Origin: Candidatus Sumerlaeota bacterium
GTDB lineage: Bacteria; Sumerlaeota; Sumerlaeia; MWCT01; JAUWMI01
Direction: 5' to 3'
Assembly (NCBI GenBank): GCA_030613245.1
Contig: JAUWMI010000023.1
Location: 1-64,000 of the forward strand
DNA length: 64,000 nt
The notes beneath the pieces were generated by a model. It was not told the DNA's origin, did no database searches, and worked only from the letters and a program-made list of their open reading frames with translations. Shown here one piece after another: positions 8,007-17,051 of the stretch. The position numbers were made by a program, and so were the translations under genes. Numbering within the stretch: the first letter of the stretch is position 1; every line of letters begins with the position of its first letter.

Positions 8007-9779
8007 ATGCAACAGAATCTCAAAGGCTTTATTCGCCAGATCAGCAAGGAAAAGGATCTCGAGATCGAGATTATTAAAGAGGCCATCGAGCAGGCTATTA
8101 TCTCCGCGTCGAAAAAAACCCTCTCTCACTTCGAGAATGCTCGCCCGGAGCTCGATGTGGAGACTGGCGAACTCAAAATCTTCGCTGAAAAAACTGCGGT
8201 CAAGCAGGTCACAACTCCGCGTCTCGAAATCACTCTCGAAAAAGCCCGGCAAATTAAAAAAAGGGCCAAGCTGGGCGATGTGGTCGAGGTTGAGATTGAC
8301 CCCGGCGACTTCGGCCGTATCGCCGCACAATCCGTGCGCCAGGGCATTCTTCAACGCCTACGCGACGCAGAACGCGAAAATATCTACGAAGAATATAAAG
8401 ATCGCGTCGGCCAAGTCGTCACCGGCATCGTACAGCGCTTCGAGAGACGCGATGCAATCGTCAGCTTCGGCAAGGTCGAAGCTGTCCTTCCTCTTGAAGA
8501 AATCCCCTACGGTATTCGCTACCGGTTCGGCGACCGCCTGAAACTCATCATCGTAGAGGTCAAGAAGAGCACCAAGGGACCCCAGGTTTGCGTCTCGCGC
8601 ACCCGCCCGGAACTTGTCATGCGCCTCTTCGAGCAGGAGGTCCCGGAAGTCAGCGACGGCACAGTGAAAATCGTTGGCATGGCACGCGAACCCGGCGTCC
8701 GCACTAAGGTTGCGGTTACGAGTACCAACCCGGACGTTGATCCCGTTGGCGCATGCGTCGGCATGAGAGGATCGCGCGTCCAGATGATTGTCCGCGAACT
8801 CGAAAACGAAAAAATTGACATCATACCACATAGCTCCGACCCCAAAACCTTTATCACCAATGCCCTGAATCCCGCGGAAATTATCAAGGTCAATCTTAAT
8901 CTCGAAGAGAAATACGCCGAAGTTGTTGTGGCGAAAGACGGCTTGTCTGTTGCCATTGGCAAGAAGGGCCAGAACGCTAAACTCGCCGCGAAACTTAGCG
9001 GCTGGAAGGTTGACATTAAGAGCGAGGTGGCTGAGGCGGAAGCCCTCGCAGCTAAGGAAATTCGGCGCCGATACCTTGACGATTTCCTCAGCCAGATTGA
9101 AGACCTCTCTGAACCCATGCGCGATGCAATCACTGCCTCGGCTCTGGACAGCGTTGAGAAAATCGCTGAAGCCAAACCCGAGCGACTGGTGGAAACCATC
9201 GGCCCCGATTCCATAGAACTCGCTGAGCGGCTCGTTGAAGGTGCTAAGGAATACACCGAAGCTCTCAAAGAAATGGCAGAAGAATTAGCTGCTGGAGAAT
9301 CAGACTCTTCACAGGAAGCGCCAGCCGAAACTGCGGCTCTACAAGCCGAGAAATCTGAACCCGCTCAGCCCTCACAACCTGAAGATTCAGAGATATCTTC
9401 GGAAGATCAACAAGCTGAACCCCCAGACACCGATGAGAGCGCCGGCGCTGCAGCTGAAGCACCACAACCCGTAACTGCCGAGAATGATGACCAGCACATA
9501 GAGAAAGACACTCAAGAAAGCACCCAATCAGAAGTGACTGCTCCAGAACCCGAATCTCCGGCTGTGCAACTGCCCGAAGACGAAGCGGCTGCGGTGCCCG
9601 TCCCAGAAGAAAAATCTGCCAAGAAGCCCCCGGCTCGGCTCAAAGCGAAACGGAAGACTCGCAAAACTACGCAGCGCCCGAAATTTACAGCAAAAGCAAA
9701 ATCACGGCGGAAAACAAAAACCGCAGACAAGAAGAAGGCCGCCGCACCTAAGCGTGGTAAAAAGCGAACCACCAAGTAA
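8007..9779 (+). CDS. nusA: transcription termination/antitermination factor NusA
   Basis: NusA binds RNA polymerase and controls pausing, termination and antitermination. The ATG at 8007 is preferred because GCAGGAGTG sits at proper spacing; an in-frame ATG at 8001 is possible. The 590 residues contain the N-terminal polymerase-binding domain, an S1 domain (EDRVGQVVTGIVQRFERRDAIVSF), KH1 and KH2 (GACVGMRGSRVQMIVREL; VAIGKKGQNAKLAAKLSGWKVDI) and a helical region. The last 170 or so residues are unusual: an acidic Ser/Pro/Glu-rich stretch, then a tail made mostly of Lys, Arg, Ala and Pro, reminiscent of histone-like tails. It heads the nusA-infB-DUF503-rbfA cluster. Confidence 0.95.
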   Translation: MQQNLKGFIRQISKEKDLEIEIIKEAIEQAIISASKKTLSHFENARPELDVETGELKIFAEKTAVKQVTTPRLEITLEKARQIKKRAKLGDVVEVEIDPGDFGRIAAQSVRQGILQRLRDAERENIYEEYKDRVGQVVTGIVQRFERRDAIVSFGKVEAVLPLEEIPYGIRYRFGDRLKLIIVEVKKSTKGPQVCVSRTRPELVMRLFEQEVPEVSDGTVKIVGMAREPGVRTKVAVTSTNPDVDPVGACVGMRGSRVQMIVRELENEKIDIIPHSSDPKTFITNALNPAEIIKVNLNLEEKYAEVVVAKDGLSVAIGKKGQNAKLAAKLSGWKVDIKSEVAEAEALAAKEIRRRYLDDFLSQIEDLSEPMRDAITASALDSVEKIAEAKPERLVETIGPDSIELAERLVEGAKEYTEALKEMAEELAAGESDSSQEAPAETAALQAEKSEPAQPSQPEDSEISSEDQQAEPPDTDESAGAAAEAPQPVTAENDDQHIEKDTQESTQSEVTAPEPESPAVQLPEDEAAAVPVPEEKSAKKPPARLKAKRKTRKTTQRPKFTAKAKSRRKTKTADKKKAAAPKRGKKRTTK

Positions 9780-10025
9780 TTCCCCGCGCGCTGCCTTCTT
9801 GCGCACAGCGCTCGGCTTGGTATTGCTCATATACGACTACTAAACAAGCTTACGCCACAGTGTGAATTCTTTTAACTTGACTAATAACAGGCAACCCGTT
9901 TTCATATACGACTTGTCTACGGCAATAACAGCGCTTACTCTATCGGGCTAGCGGCTCTAACATTCTCGTCGAATAGGCGCGTTTTCCAACTGCAAAATGC
10001 CGGGACAAAAAGGTAAGAATTTCGT

Positions 10026-12569
10026 ATGCGTATTCACGAACTAGCAAAAATCCTTGGCGTATCCAGCACGCAGCTCATCAAGGACTTTAAACGCATTCGC
10101 GTCCAGGTTAAGAACCATATGAGCGCGGTGGAAGATAAGCACGTGCGCCGCATCATGAAGACTTACGAAAAGCGCCGCGCTGAGGCCGCGCTCAAGGCCG
10201 AAGAAGAACGCAAACGCAAGGAAGCTGAGGACCGCAAACGACGTGAGGCAGAAGAGCGCAAACGCAAAGAACTGGAAGAACGTCGTCAGCGTGAGGCTGA
10301 ACAACGCAGACGTAAAGAAATCGAAGATCGTAGACGACTTGAGGCCGAAGAACGCAAACGCAGAGCCGAACTCCTTGCCCAGCGCAAGGCTCGCGCTGAA
10401 GCAAAAAAGAAACAAAAAGCCGCACCCAAGGAACGCGCTAAGCCAAAAAAATCCACTGCTGTAAAGGCCCCCGACAAGCCCAAGCACGCGCCCGCCCCTG
10501 AAATAGCTAAAAAACCATCAGAACCCCTTGCCCCTTCTAAACCTGTCCCTCTCGTGGTTCCAAAGATTGAAGTAATGAGCTTTAAAGACACGCGCCGCGG
10601 CCGCCCTTCAAAGAAACGACCTGCAGCCAAGCGTGATGGGAGAAAGCCGCGCCCAAGTAAAGTCATCAAGATTGGCGATGTTTCGCCTCCCTCTCGCGGT
10701 CGACCTAGAAAAGATATTCGTGAAAAGAAAATCCGACCGAGCTTTATCGTGCAACCCTCTTCAACCGCAGTGAAAGAACCCCCTCCTCCACCGGCAAAGG
10801 CGCCTGCCAAGTCCTCCATCGTCACTATTCGTGGAGATATTACGGTGGGCCAGCTCGCCGAAAAACTCAATATGCCCGCATCAGACATCATCTCAAAGTG
10901 CCTTGAAACGGGTGAGATCATCACAATCAACCAGCTTATGGACGCTGACCTTTGTGCTCTCGTGACTTCTGAACTCGGCTTTGAGCTTGAAATCATACCT
11001 GAAAGCGATGAGCACGACGTCGAACAATTTATTGTAAAAGATTCACCTCGGTCACTCAAACCGCGCCCCCCTGTCGTTACTATTATGGGGCACGTTGACC
11101 ATGGTAAGACCACTTTCCTTGATAATATACGCAAAACAGACGTTGTCGGTGGCGAGTTTGGCGGTATCACTCAGCATATCGGCGCCTATTATGTAACTGC
11201 TCCAAATGGCGACATCGTCTTCCTCGACACACCTGGCCATGAAGCATTCACCTCCATGCGCGCTCGCGGCGCTTCCGTCACTGACATTGTTGTTCTTATT
11301 GTCGCTGCTGACGACGGCGTGATGCCACAGACCGTCGAAGCCATCAATCATGCCAAGGCCGCTGGCGTCCCTATTCTAGTGGCCATAAACAAGGTTGATC
11401 TTCCCAACGCCAATCCCGATAGGGTAAGGCAGGCCCTGCTTCAATATGAACTCGTGCCCGAAGAGCTCGGCGGCCAGACGATCTTCGTGGAAATCTCTGC
11501 CAAGAAGGGTACGGGCATTGATCGGCTTCTCGAAATGATTCTCCTCCAGGCCGAGGTGCTCGAACTTAAGGCAAATCCCGGCCGCCCTGCCCTTGGCCGC
11601 ATCATCGAGTCGCATATTGATCCACTTCGCGGCGCCGTGGCCACCGTTCTTGTCCAGAATGGAACTCTCCGCATTGGCGACGTCTTCCTCACCGGGAAGC
11701 AGCACGGCAAAGTCCGTGCCATGAACGATGAGCATCTGAGACTTGCCCACGAAGCAGCACCTTCGAGACCTGTAGAGATAATTGGTTTAGCGGGAGCGGC
11801 TGAGGTCGGTGACCTCTTTCTCGTACTCCCTGAGGAAAAGACCGCCCGCCACATCGCTGCGGTCCGCTCCTCTCGCCGGCGTGCAAAAGGCCTGCGTCAA
11901 ACCCCGATGGTTGCCCTCGAGAACCTGCACGAATTCGTCGAGCAGGGAAAAATTAAAGAACTCAACCTTATTGTCAAGTGTGACGTTCAGGGCTCCATGG
12001 AGGCCATCCTTCAGTCTCTCAATAAGATCTCCTCCCCTGAGGTCCGTATCAATGTCATCCATGCCGCAGTCGGCGGCATCAACGATTCCGACGTCAACCT
12101 TGCCATTGCATCCGGTGCAATTATTATTGGCTTTAACGTCCGGCCCGAATTTACTGCTGGCGTGCTGGCCGAGCGCGAAGGGGTTGACGTCAAGATCTAC
12201 CGCGTGATCTACGAACTGATCAGCGACATTAAGAAAGCCTTGACTGGCATGCTCGAACCGAAATATCGCGAAGTGTTTAAGGGTCGCGCCGAGATTCGAC
12301 AGATCTTCCGTGTCTCCAGACTTGGCAATATCGCAGGTTGCTTTGTTGCTGAAGGCGAAATCCTTGCCAATGCCCGTGCTCGTGTCATTCGCGATAGCAC
12401 CATTGTTTACGAAGGCTCCATCGCCTCGCTTCGTCGCATCAAGGACGATGTCAAACGCGTCCAGGCTGGCCTCGATTGCGGTATCTCCCTCACCAATTTT
12501 AATGACATTAAGGAAAACGACATTATTGAAGCGTACATCATGGAAGAAATACTCCAGGTCATAGAATAG
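10026..12569 (+). CDS. infB: translation initiation factor IF-2
   Basis: IF-2 is the GTPase that places initiator tRNA on the ribosome. The 847 residues start with an IF2_N module ([20 protein letters not shown]), then a long charged linker with repeated E-E-R-K-R-K/A-E-E units (about 45-130) and basic Pro/Lys-rich text, then a second IF2_N module ([18 protein letters not shown]). The G domain has GHVDHGKT (355-362), [17 protein letters not shown] and SAK. Domains II to IV follow ([12 protein letters not shown] near the end). All GTPase motifs are intact. It follows nusA by about 250 bases, in which CATATACGACT occurs twice (9828 and 9901). Confidence 0.97.
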   Translation: MRIHELAKILGVSSTQLIKDFKRIRVQVKNHMSAVEDKHVRRIMKTYEKRRAEAALKAEEERKRKEAEDRKRREAEERKRKELEERRQREAEQRRRKEIEDRRRLEAEERKRRAELLAQRKARAEAKKKQKAAPKERAKPKKSTAVKAPDKPKHAPAPEIAKKPSEPLAPSKPVPLVVPKIEVMSFKDTRRGRPSKKRPAAKRDGRKPRPSKVIKIGDVSPPSRGRPRKDIREKKIRPSFIVQPSSTAVKEPPPPPAKAPAKSSIVTIRGDITVGQLAEKLNMPASDIISKCLETGEIITINQLMDADLCALVTSELGFELEIIPESDEHDVEQFIVKDSPRSLKPRPPVVTIMGHVDHGKTTFLDNIRKTDVVGGEFGGITQHIGAYYVTAPNGDIVFLDTPGHEAFTSMRARGASVTDIVVLIVAADDGVMPQTVEAINHAKAAGVPILVAINKVDLPNANPDRVRQALLQYELVPEELGGQTIFVEISAKKGTGIDRLLEMILLQAEVLELKANPGRPALGRIIESHIDPLRGAVATVLVQNGTLRIGDVFLTGKQHGKVRAMNDEHLRLAHEAAPSRPVEIIGLAGAAEVGDLFLVLPEEKTARHIAAVRSSRRRAKGLRQTPMVALENLHEFVEQGKIKELNLIVKCDVQGSMEAILQSLNKISSPEVRINVIHAAVGGINDSDVNLAIASGAIIIGFNVRPEFTAGVLAEREGVDVKIYRVIYELISDIKKALTGMLEPKYREVFKGRAEIRQIFRVSRLGNIAGCFVAEGEILANARARVIRDSTIVYEGSIASLRRIKDDVKRVQAGLDCGISLTNFNDIKENDIIEAYIMEEILQVIE

Positions 12570-12577
12570 CTAGCTGA

Positions 12578-12595
12578 CGCGTCCCAAAGGACGCG
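12578..12595 (+). other. hairpin after infB
   Basis: CGCGTCC (12578-12584) pairs with GGACGCG (12589-12595) around a CAAA loop, 8 bases after the infB stop. There is no T-tract, so termination is uncertain. Confidence 0.4.
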
Positions 12596-12661
12596 CTCCA
12601 GCACAATTATTCCCATACGAGAGCCCTCCGGCTTCTCATAACCGCGGCGCGCGGCTCGCTC

Positions 12662-12943
12662 ATGATTATCGGGCTGCTCAGAGTTAATCTCTTTATCCCA
12701 AACTGCAACTCTCTCAAGGCTAAACGCAGTGTTGTGAAAAAGCACGTCAACTACTTGCGCCGCCACTATAACGTTGGAGTTGCTGAAGTTGACAACAACG
12801 ACCTCTGGCGTACGTGCACCCTTGCTATTGTCACGGTCTATTCCCTGCGAGACGCTGTCGAAAAAACGTTCTATACTATTATTAACGACCTGGAGAAAAC
12901 CAGCGACATTCAGCTCAGCCACTACGAAATCGAACTGCTCTAA
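12662..12943 (+). CDS. DUF503 family protein
   Basis: The 93 residues match the DUF503 (YlxP-like) family: MIIGLLRVNLFIPNCNSLKAKR at the start, then a compact alpha/beta fold. In many bacteria this small gene lies between infB and rbfA, exactly as here, and a link to ribosome maturation is often assumed without proof. The length is typical. It starts 92 bases after infB and ends 84 bases before rbfA. No strong ribosome site is visible. Confidence 0.85.
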   Translation: MIIGLLRVNLFIPNCNSLKAKRSVVKKHVNYLRRHYNVGVAEVDNNDLWRTCTLAIVTVYSLRDAVEKTFYTIINDLEKTSDIQLSHYEIELL

Positions 12944-13027
12944 GCAAAGTCGCTGCGCACAAGATCCCAACTTACCTGTTTTGGCAGACAAGTCCAGTGC
13001 GCCCCATGCGCCTGCAGGAGTTCTACC

Positions 13028-13414
13028 ATGCTTCATTCACGAATCAAACGTGTTGAAAATTTGATCCGCGATCAGGTCGCACAAATTCTCCTCCTCGAGC
13101 TACAGGATCCGCGCTTTCGCTTCATCACGGTCAACTCGGTCAGAGTTACCAAAGACCTTCAGCGTGCCATTGTCTTTGTCAGCATGCTGGAAGAGGACGA
13201 AACGAAGGTGCACGACACCCTGGAGGCCCTCGCACGCGCTAAAGGCTCCATCAAACGTCTGCTTGCCTCCCGCATCGTTCTCAAATTCATGCCTGATATC
13301 ACATTTGAACGCGATGCTTCACTTCGCCGCGTTGCACGCATCGACCAGATTCTCCACAAGATTCACAACGAAGAACCACCTGATCCTGAATCCAACTCGC
13401 CTGAAAGCGACTGA
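13028..13414 (+). CDS. rbfA: 30S ribosome-binding factor A
   Basis: RbfA acts in late maturation of the 16S rRNA 5' end. The 128 residues show the KH-type fold with RIKRVENLIRDQVAQIL, LQDPRF, ITVNSVRVTKDL and the helix KGSIKRLLASRI...PDITFERD. An acidic/Pro tail ends the protein. AGGAG precedes the ATG by 8 bases. It closes the nusA-infB-DUF503-rbfA cluster; truB, which often follows, is absent. Confidence 0.93.
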   Translation: MLHSRIKRVENLIRDQVAQILLLELQDPRFRFITVNSVRVTKDLQRAIVFVSMLEEDETKVHDTLEALARAKGSIKRLLASRIVLKFMPDITFERDASLRRVARIDQILHKIHNEEPPDPESNSPESD

Positions 13415-13844
13415 TATTGCCTGCTTCATGACCCTTCCCTCATTCCAATGTTCACCGCAATAACTATAATCAGTTGACGCCCCTGGCAGAATTACGTAAT
13501 GCTCTCACCATGGTATAGCAAAATCCCGCTGATGTCTTTTCCAAACAGCATACATCCATAAATCCAGATTTTGCGTTAAACAAGAATTTCTGCTTTTTTA
13601 AATTCAGAGTACAGTTTTTAATTCTTTTAGACAGGATTTACAGGATCAATAGGACTTATCGGGATTGACGGGGTTCTCTACATTTTTTCATCCTGTTCAT
13701 CCTATTATCCTGTCTAATAATTATGCATTTGCTTTATCCTTTTTTTAAGCTTTTTGAGACAGGATTTACAGGATCAATAAGATTTATCACGGATTGATGG
13801 GATTCTTTTGGTAGCGAGACAGACGTCCACGTCCCGGAGGAATA
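13415..13844. repeat. intergenic region with ACAGGATT-type direct repeats
   Basis: Two direct copies of a roughly 45-base unit start with GACAGGATTTACAGGATCAA (about 13630 and 13760) and continue with related text (GGATTGACGGGGTTCT, GGATTGATGGGATTCT). Between them lie inverted versions (CATCCTGTTCATCCT, TATCCTGTCT). Spacing is not regular enough for a CRISPR. No gene is seen. Confidence 0.6.
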
Positions 13845-14771
13845 ATGACATCTCGCGAATTACGCAAAAATGTCGGGGCGATTCGCAAATCGCCCATGCT
13901 CGGCCTATGGTTCGGCGTATGTGCAGTCTCGGCAGCGCCAATTCTGATCAAGCTTACCCAGGCGCCGGCTCTGGCTATTGCTGCCTATCGCCTTGGCTTT
14001 GCAGTTGTCCTCCTCTACCCGGCCTTCTACGCCCGGCGCTTTCGCGCGCAAATGCCTTACACAGCCTCAGATTTCGCCCTGAGCACATTCGCCGGCCTGC
14101 TCCTTGCGCTCCACTTTGCCACCTGGATTAGCTCTCTCAGCTTTACCTCTGTGGCAAGTTCCATTGTGCTGGTATCAACGACTCCTGTCTTTGCCGCCCT
14201 GATCTCACACTTCTTTACACGCGACAAGGTCACACTCAATCTGTGGCTTGCCGTCGGGATCACCCTCATCGGGAGTGTAATCATTGTCTGGGAAGACCTG
14301 CATCGTGCGCATACAGCGTTCTTGGGCGACCTGCTGGCCCTGGCGGGTGCAATCACGGGTGCGGGATATCTCCTGGTAGGCCGCCGTGCACGCCGTTCGC
14401 GCGACCTGCTCTCCTACATCTTTCCCCTCTATTTCGCTGCCGGCGCGCTCTTGTTTCTCGGCTGTCTTGTTGTAAAAACCCCGCTTGGCGGATATCCCTC
14501 AAGCGCATGGCTCTATCTCTTTCTCCTTGCCTTGGTGCCAACCGTGCTGGGACATTCCAGTATCAATTGGTCGCTCAAATATTTTCAGCCCGCAATGGTG
14601 GGCATCTTTCTCCTGGCAGAACCGGTAATCTGCATAATCCTTGCCTACTTTATCCTCAGCGAAGCTCCCAGTGCAGTGAAGCTCCTCGGGTGCACAGTGG
14701 TAATTGGTGGCATTGCTCTCGGGTTTATGCACAAGACCAGGCCAGAAACATTGGAAGGGTTAAAGGGTTGA
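13845..14771 (+). CDS. EamA/DMT-type transporter, 10 membrane segments
   Basis: The 308 residues form two EamA repeats of about five membrane segments each; the first begins LGLWFGVCAVSAAPILIKL and the second after DLLALAGAITGAGYLLVGR. The ends of both halves show the usual sequence (SIVLVSTTPVFAAL; AMVGIFLLAEPVICIILAY). Members export metabolites such as amino acids or nucleotide-linked compounds; the substrate cannot be told from sequence. GGAGGA precedes the ATG. It stands alone and is convergent with the glycosyltransferase at 15132. Confidence 0.9.
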   Translation: MTSRELRKNVGAIRKSPMLGLWFGVCAVSAAPILIKLTQAPALAIAAYRLGFAVVLLYPAFYARRFRAQMPYTASDFALSTFAGLLLALHFATWISSLSFTSVASSIVLVSTTPVFAALISHFFTRDKVTLNLWLAVGITLIGSVIIVWEDLHRAHTAFLGDLLALAGAITGAGYLLVGRRARRSRDLLSYIFPLYFAAGALLFLGCLVVKTPLGGYPSSAWLYLFLLALVPTVLGHSSINWSLKYFQPAMVGIFLLAEPVICIILAYFILSEAPSAVKLLGCTVVIGGIALGFMHKTRPETLEGLKG

Positions 14772-15131
14772 GCCATTCGCGCAGTCATTTGTTGCATTCG
14801 TGTGCTTATACCCGTTTGCAAAATAAATAACCGGAAATCAAAAAAGAGAAAGGGCGAACACATAGGTTCGCCCCTACGGAGCAATTTTGTCCCAAACCTG
14901 ACGATTCCATTTAGCAGCGGTAAAATTAGTGCGTGACGTAGGGGCAGACCCGTGTGTCTGCCCCATTGATGTTTGCTGCGAATTGCGGACATTTAATATG
15001 CAAAACGGTATATAAACAGCAGCTACCACTAATGATCACGAACAAAAACGAATTACACCAATTAACTCCTGTTTTAGGAAAAACTCCGCACCTCAGCCAC
15101 GCACCTCGTACTGGAAAAATACGCCTGCCAT
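14772..15131. repeat. intergenic region with two GTAGGGGC palindromes
   Basis: 14852-14876 has GGGCGAAC/GTTCGCCC followed by CTAC. 14938-14964 has GTAGGGGCAGAC with GTCTGCCCC, a 9-bp stem. They lie between two convergent genes and could end transcription, although T-tracts are lacking. Confidence 0.6.
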
Positions 15132-16784
15132 CTATAACTTTGGAATGTAGAGCTGAATGGGGGTGTTTAAGGTATGAATCGGCTTCTCGAGCAGGGGTTT
15201 ATAGAAACGTTCAATGGCGTCGCGAATTGGTGGAATACGGCCCGTCTGGTTGAGGTCCAGCACCACAATAGGAATCTGCTTCCCGGCCAGCGCATTAGCA
15301 ATGCTCTCTGCTTTCCGCACTCCCTCCCCTGGCCGCTTTTCCACGATTACTTCATTCTTATACTTAATCGTCCAGATGAAGAGCTCTGAATACTCCTCAT
15401 AGAGCCGGCGCTTTGAGATAAAGGCGTAGTACGGCGGCGCGAGAATTGGGTCTCCGGGTTTGCTATGCTTCTCAATGTAGCTAACGATCTGCCGCACACC
15501 TTGCGCGTCCTGCTCGTAATTCTTTTGAAGCAGCGTTACGCGAATAAATGCGATTCCAATGACTGCGCAAACCAAGACCAGCAGCCCCGCACCAATCAAA
15601 CTCACCACCCGCGACGTATCGCCCGCAACATCTATCTTCTCCTCGGCTGGTTGGCTAGTCCCTCCGTCGGTTTGGTCAGTTGCTCGGTAAGTCCGTCTCG
15701 TAAACTCAATCACAAAGTATGCAGCAAACAACGCCACGAACGGCTCGCCCAGCGTAAAGATATATTCCATTGTCGCGCCCTTCGAGACGAACACTATCGA
15801 AAGCATCGAAAACAACCCATACCACCCGATATACTCCCGCACACGTTGATTATTAAAAACAGGCTGGGATGCCTGCGCTACCAAGCCTCTGCGCATAAAC
15901 CCAATCAACCCCAGCAGCGCAAGCACAATATACGGCCCTTCCCAGAAGAGCACGTCCTTTCCTTCACGCATAATCTTTCCTATCGCATACGCTACCACGC
16001 TCTGGCCGCTAATCGCCCTCTTGGGAAACGTCGCTACCTGGTTAAAGAACACATTGCCAAGATAATTCCCACCGCTCAGCAGCTCGAGCACCGCAATTCC
16101 AACTATGCTCAGCCCCGCAATCGGCACAAGATACCAGAGGACCAGCCTGCGCCGCCGTACCAGCAGCCAGAGCGCACTGAACCCTACGTATGGCACTGCG
16201 GTCATGTTCGTGAATATTGCGCATACGGCCAGCACGCCTGCTACTGCCATCTTCTTTCCCGCGGCTTCCGGACGTGAGGCGAGCTGGAGCCCACCGGCTT
16301 CAATAAAGCAGAGAAACGAGAGCATCAGAAAGAGAATTTCCAGCAGCTCCGACTCATATCCTAGGCTCCACCAGAAACCAATTGGGAGCAGCAGGTAAAT
16401 TGCCGCTGTTACTACACCACCTGCACGATTTCCAATCACCCGCCTCCCCACCATGTACATCACCAACATGGTTCCCAGATGCAGCAGTATGCTGAACACT
16501 CGAACCGTATACAGCGCACTCCCCAGCGCGCGCCCTATCCAAACCAGCACCGCTCCAAGATAAAGATGAAACGGCGGCTGCGGCGACAGAATGTCTCGGT
16601 ACAGCACCAGCCCGTCTGCAAGGCGTGTGGAAATATAGAGATAGTTTCCATCTCCGAAATCAATGTAGGCAATGCTCAGGTGGCTCGCCACAAGCAAAGC
16701 GTAAACTATGGCAAATATACCCAGGATAACTGCCACCCAGCACCGCTCATTGGCCTCTTCGCTCTTTTCTCTCTTTATTTCCAC
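15132..16784 (-). CDS. GT-C type membrane glycosyltransferase (ArnT/PMT-like)
   Basis: The 550-residue protein has about ten or more membrane segments, with an acidic site in the first periplasmic loop (YIDFGDGNYLYIS) and a downstream PPFHLYLGA segment, as in GT39/RgtA-D-like glycosyltransferases. These enzymes move sugars from lipid-phosphate carriers to lipids or proteins in the periplasm. The C-terminal 120 residues are soluble and contain YAFISKRRLYEEYSELF. The acceptor is unknown. The gene stands alone, with a repeat-containing gap before nagA on the same strand. Confidence 0.8.
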   Translation of the reverse strand: MEIKREKSEEANERCWVAVILGIFAIVYALLVASHLSIAYIDFGDGNYLYISTRLADGLVLYRDILSPQPPFHLYLGAVLVWIGRALGSALYTVRVFSILLHLGTMLVMYMVGRRVIGNRAGGVVTAAIYLLLPIGFWWSLGYESELLEILFLMLSFLCFIEAGGLQLASRPEAAGKKMAVAGVLAVCAIFTNMTAVPYVGFSALWLLVRRRRLVLWYLVPIAGLSIVGIAVLELLSGGNYLGNVFFNQVATFPKRAISGQSVVAYAIGKIMREGKDVLFWEGPYIVLALLGLIGFMRRGLVAQASQPVFNNQRVREYIGWYGLFSMLSIVFVSKGATMEYIFTLGEPFVALFAAYFVIEFTRRTYRATDQTDGGTSQPAEEKIDVAGDTSRVVSLIGAGLLVLVCAVIGIAFIRVTLLQKNYEQDAQGVRQIVSYIEKHSKPGDPILAPPYYAFISKRRLYEEYSELFIWTIKYKNEVIVEKRPGEGVRKAESIANALAGKQIPIVVLDLNQTGRIPPIRDAIERFYKPLLEKPIHTLNTPIQLYIPKL

Positions 16785-16818
16785 CTCTCCTGCCTCTGTG
16801 ATCTCCTGTTTTATAGCT

Positions 16819-16847
16819 GTAGGGGCTCAAAACTTTGAGCCCTTTAC
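16819..16847. repeat. GTAGGGGC-type palindrome
   Basis: TGTAGGGGCTCAAA and its near-complement TTTGAGCCCTTTACA form an imperfect palindrome 35 bases upstream of the glycosyltransferase start. Confidence 0.6.
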
Positions 16848-16863
16848 ATCGTTAATCTTCTCG

Positions 16864-16978
16864 CTTCTTTTTCAAATGAGCTAGCATCTCGCGAGGAAGA
16901 TGATCCCTACGCACAAGGCGCATTTTCAACCTTACCTCGCTCCTCTCCCCTCAGGGGACAGGGATGGGGTGAGGGGCC
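16864..16978. repeat. dispersed repeat, copy 1
   Basis: CTTTTTCAAATGAG...CCCTACGCACAAGGCGCATTTTCAACCT recurs at about 59136-59240. The following CCTCTCCCCTCAGGGGA hairpin and GGGTGAGGGG also resemble the element at 7761-7811. Confidence 0.6.
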
Positions 16979-17051
16979 CTTTGGAGCAAACTGCCGTGAC
17001 GTTTCAGCTATCCTGGAAGCCTGTACATGCTGGAGTTTCTCAATGTCTCAG

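Noticed and set aside
8519-9268. 249-residue minus-strand open frame inside nusA
   Set aside because: It is antisense to the KH domains of NusA and Ser/Arg-rich as expected of a shadow.
10286-11170. 294-residue minus-strand open frame inside infB
   Set aside because: It is a shadow of the codon pattern of the Lys/Glu-rich linker and G domain of IF-2.
13630-13804. candidate CRISPR array
   Set aside because: Repeat units are few, unequal in length and interrupted by inverted copies; no Cas genes are near.
15465-16277. 270-residue plus-strand open frame inside the GT-C gene
   Set aside because: It runs antisense to the membrane-spanning protein and has no motif or ribosome site.
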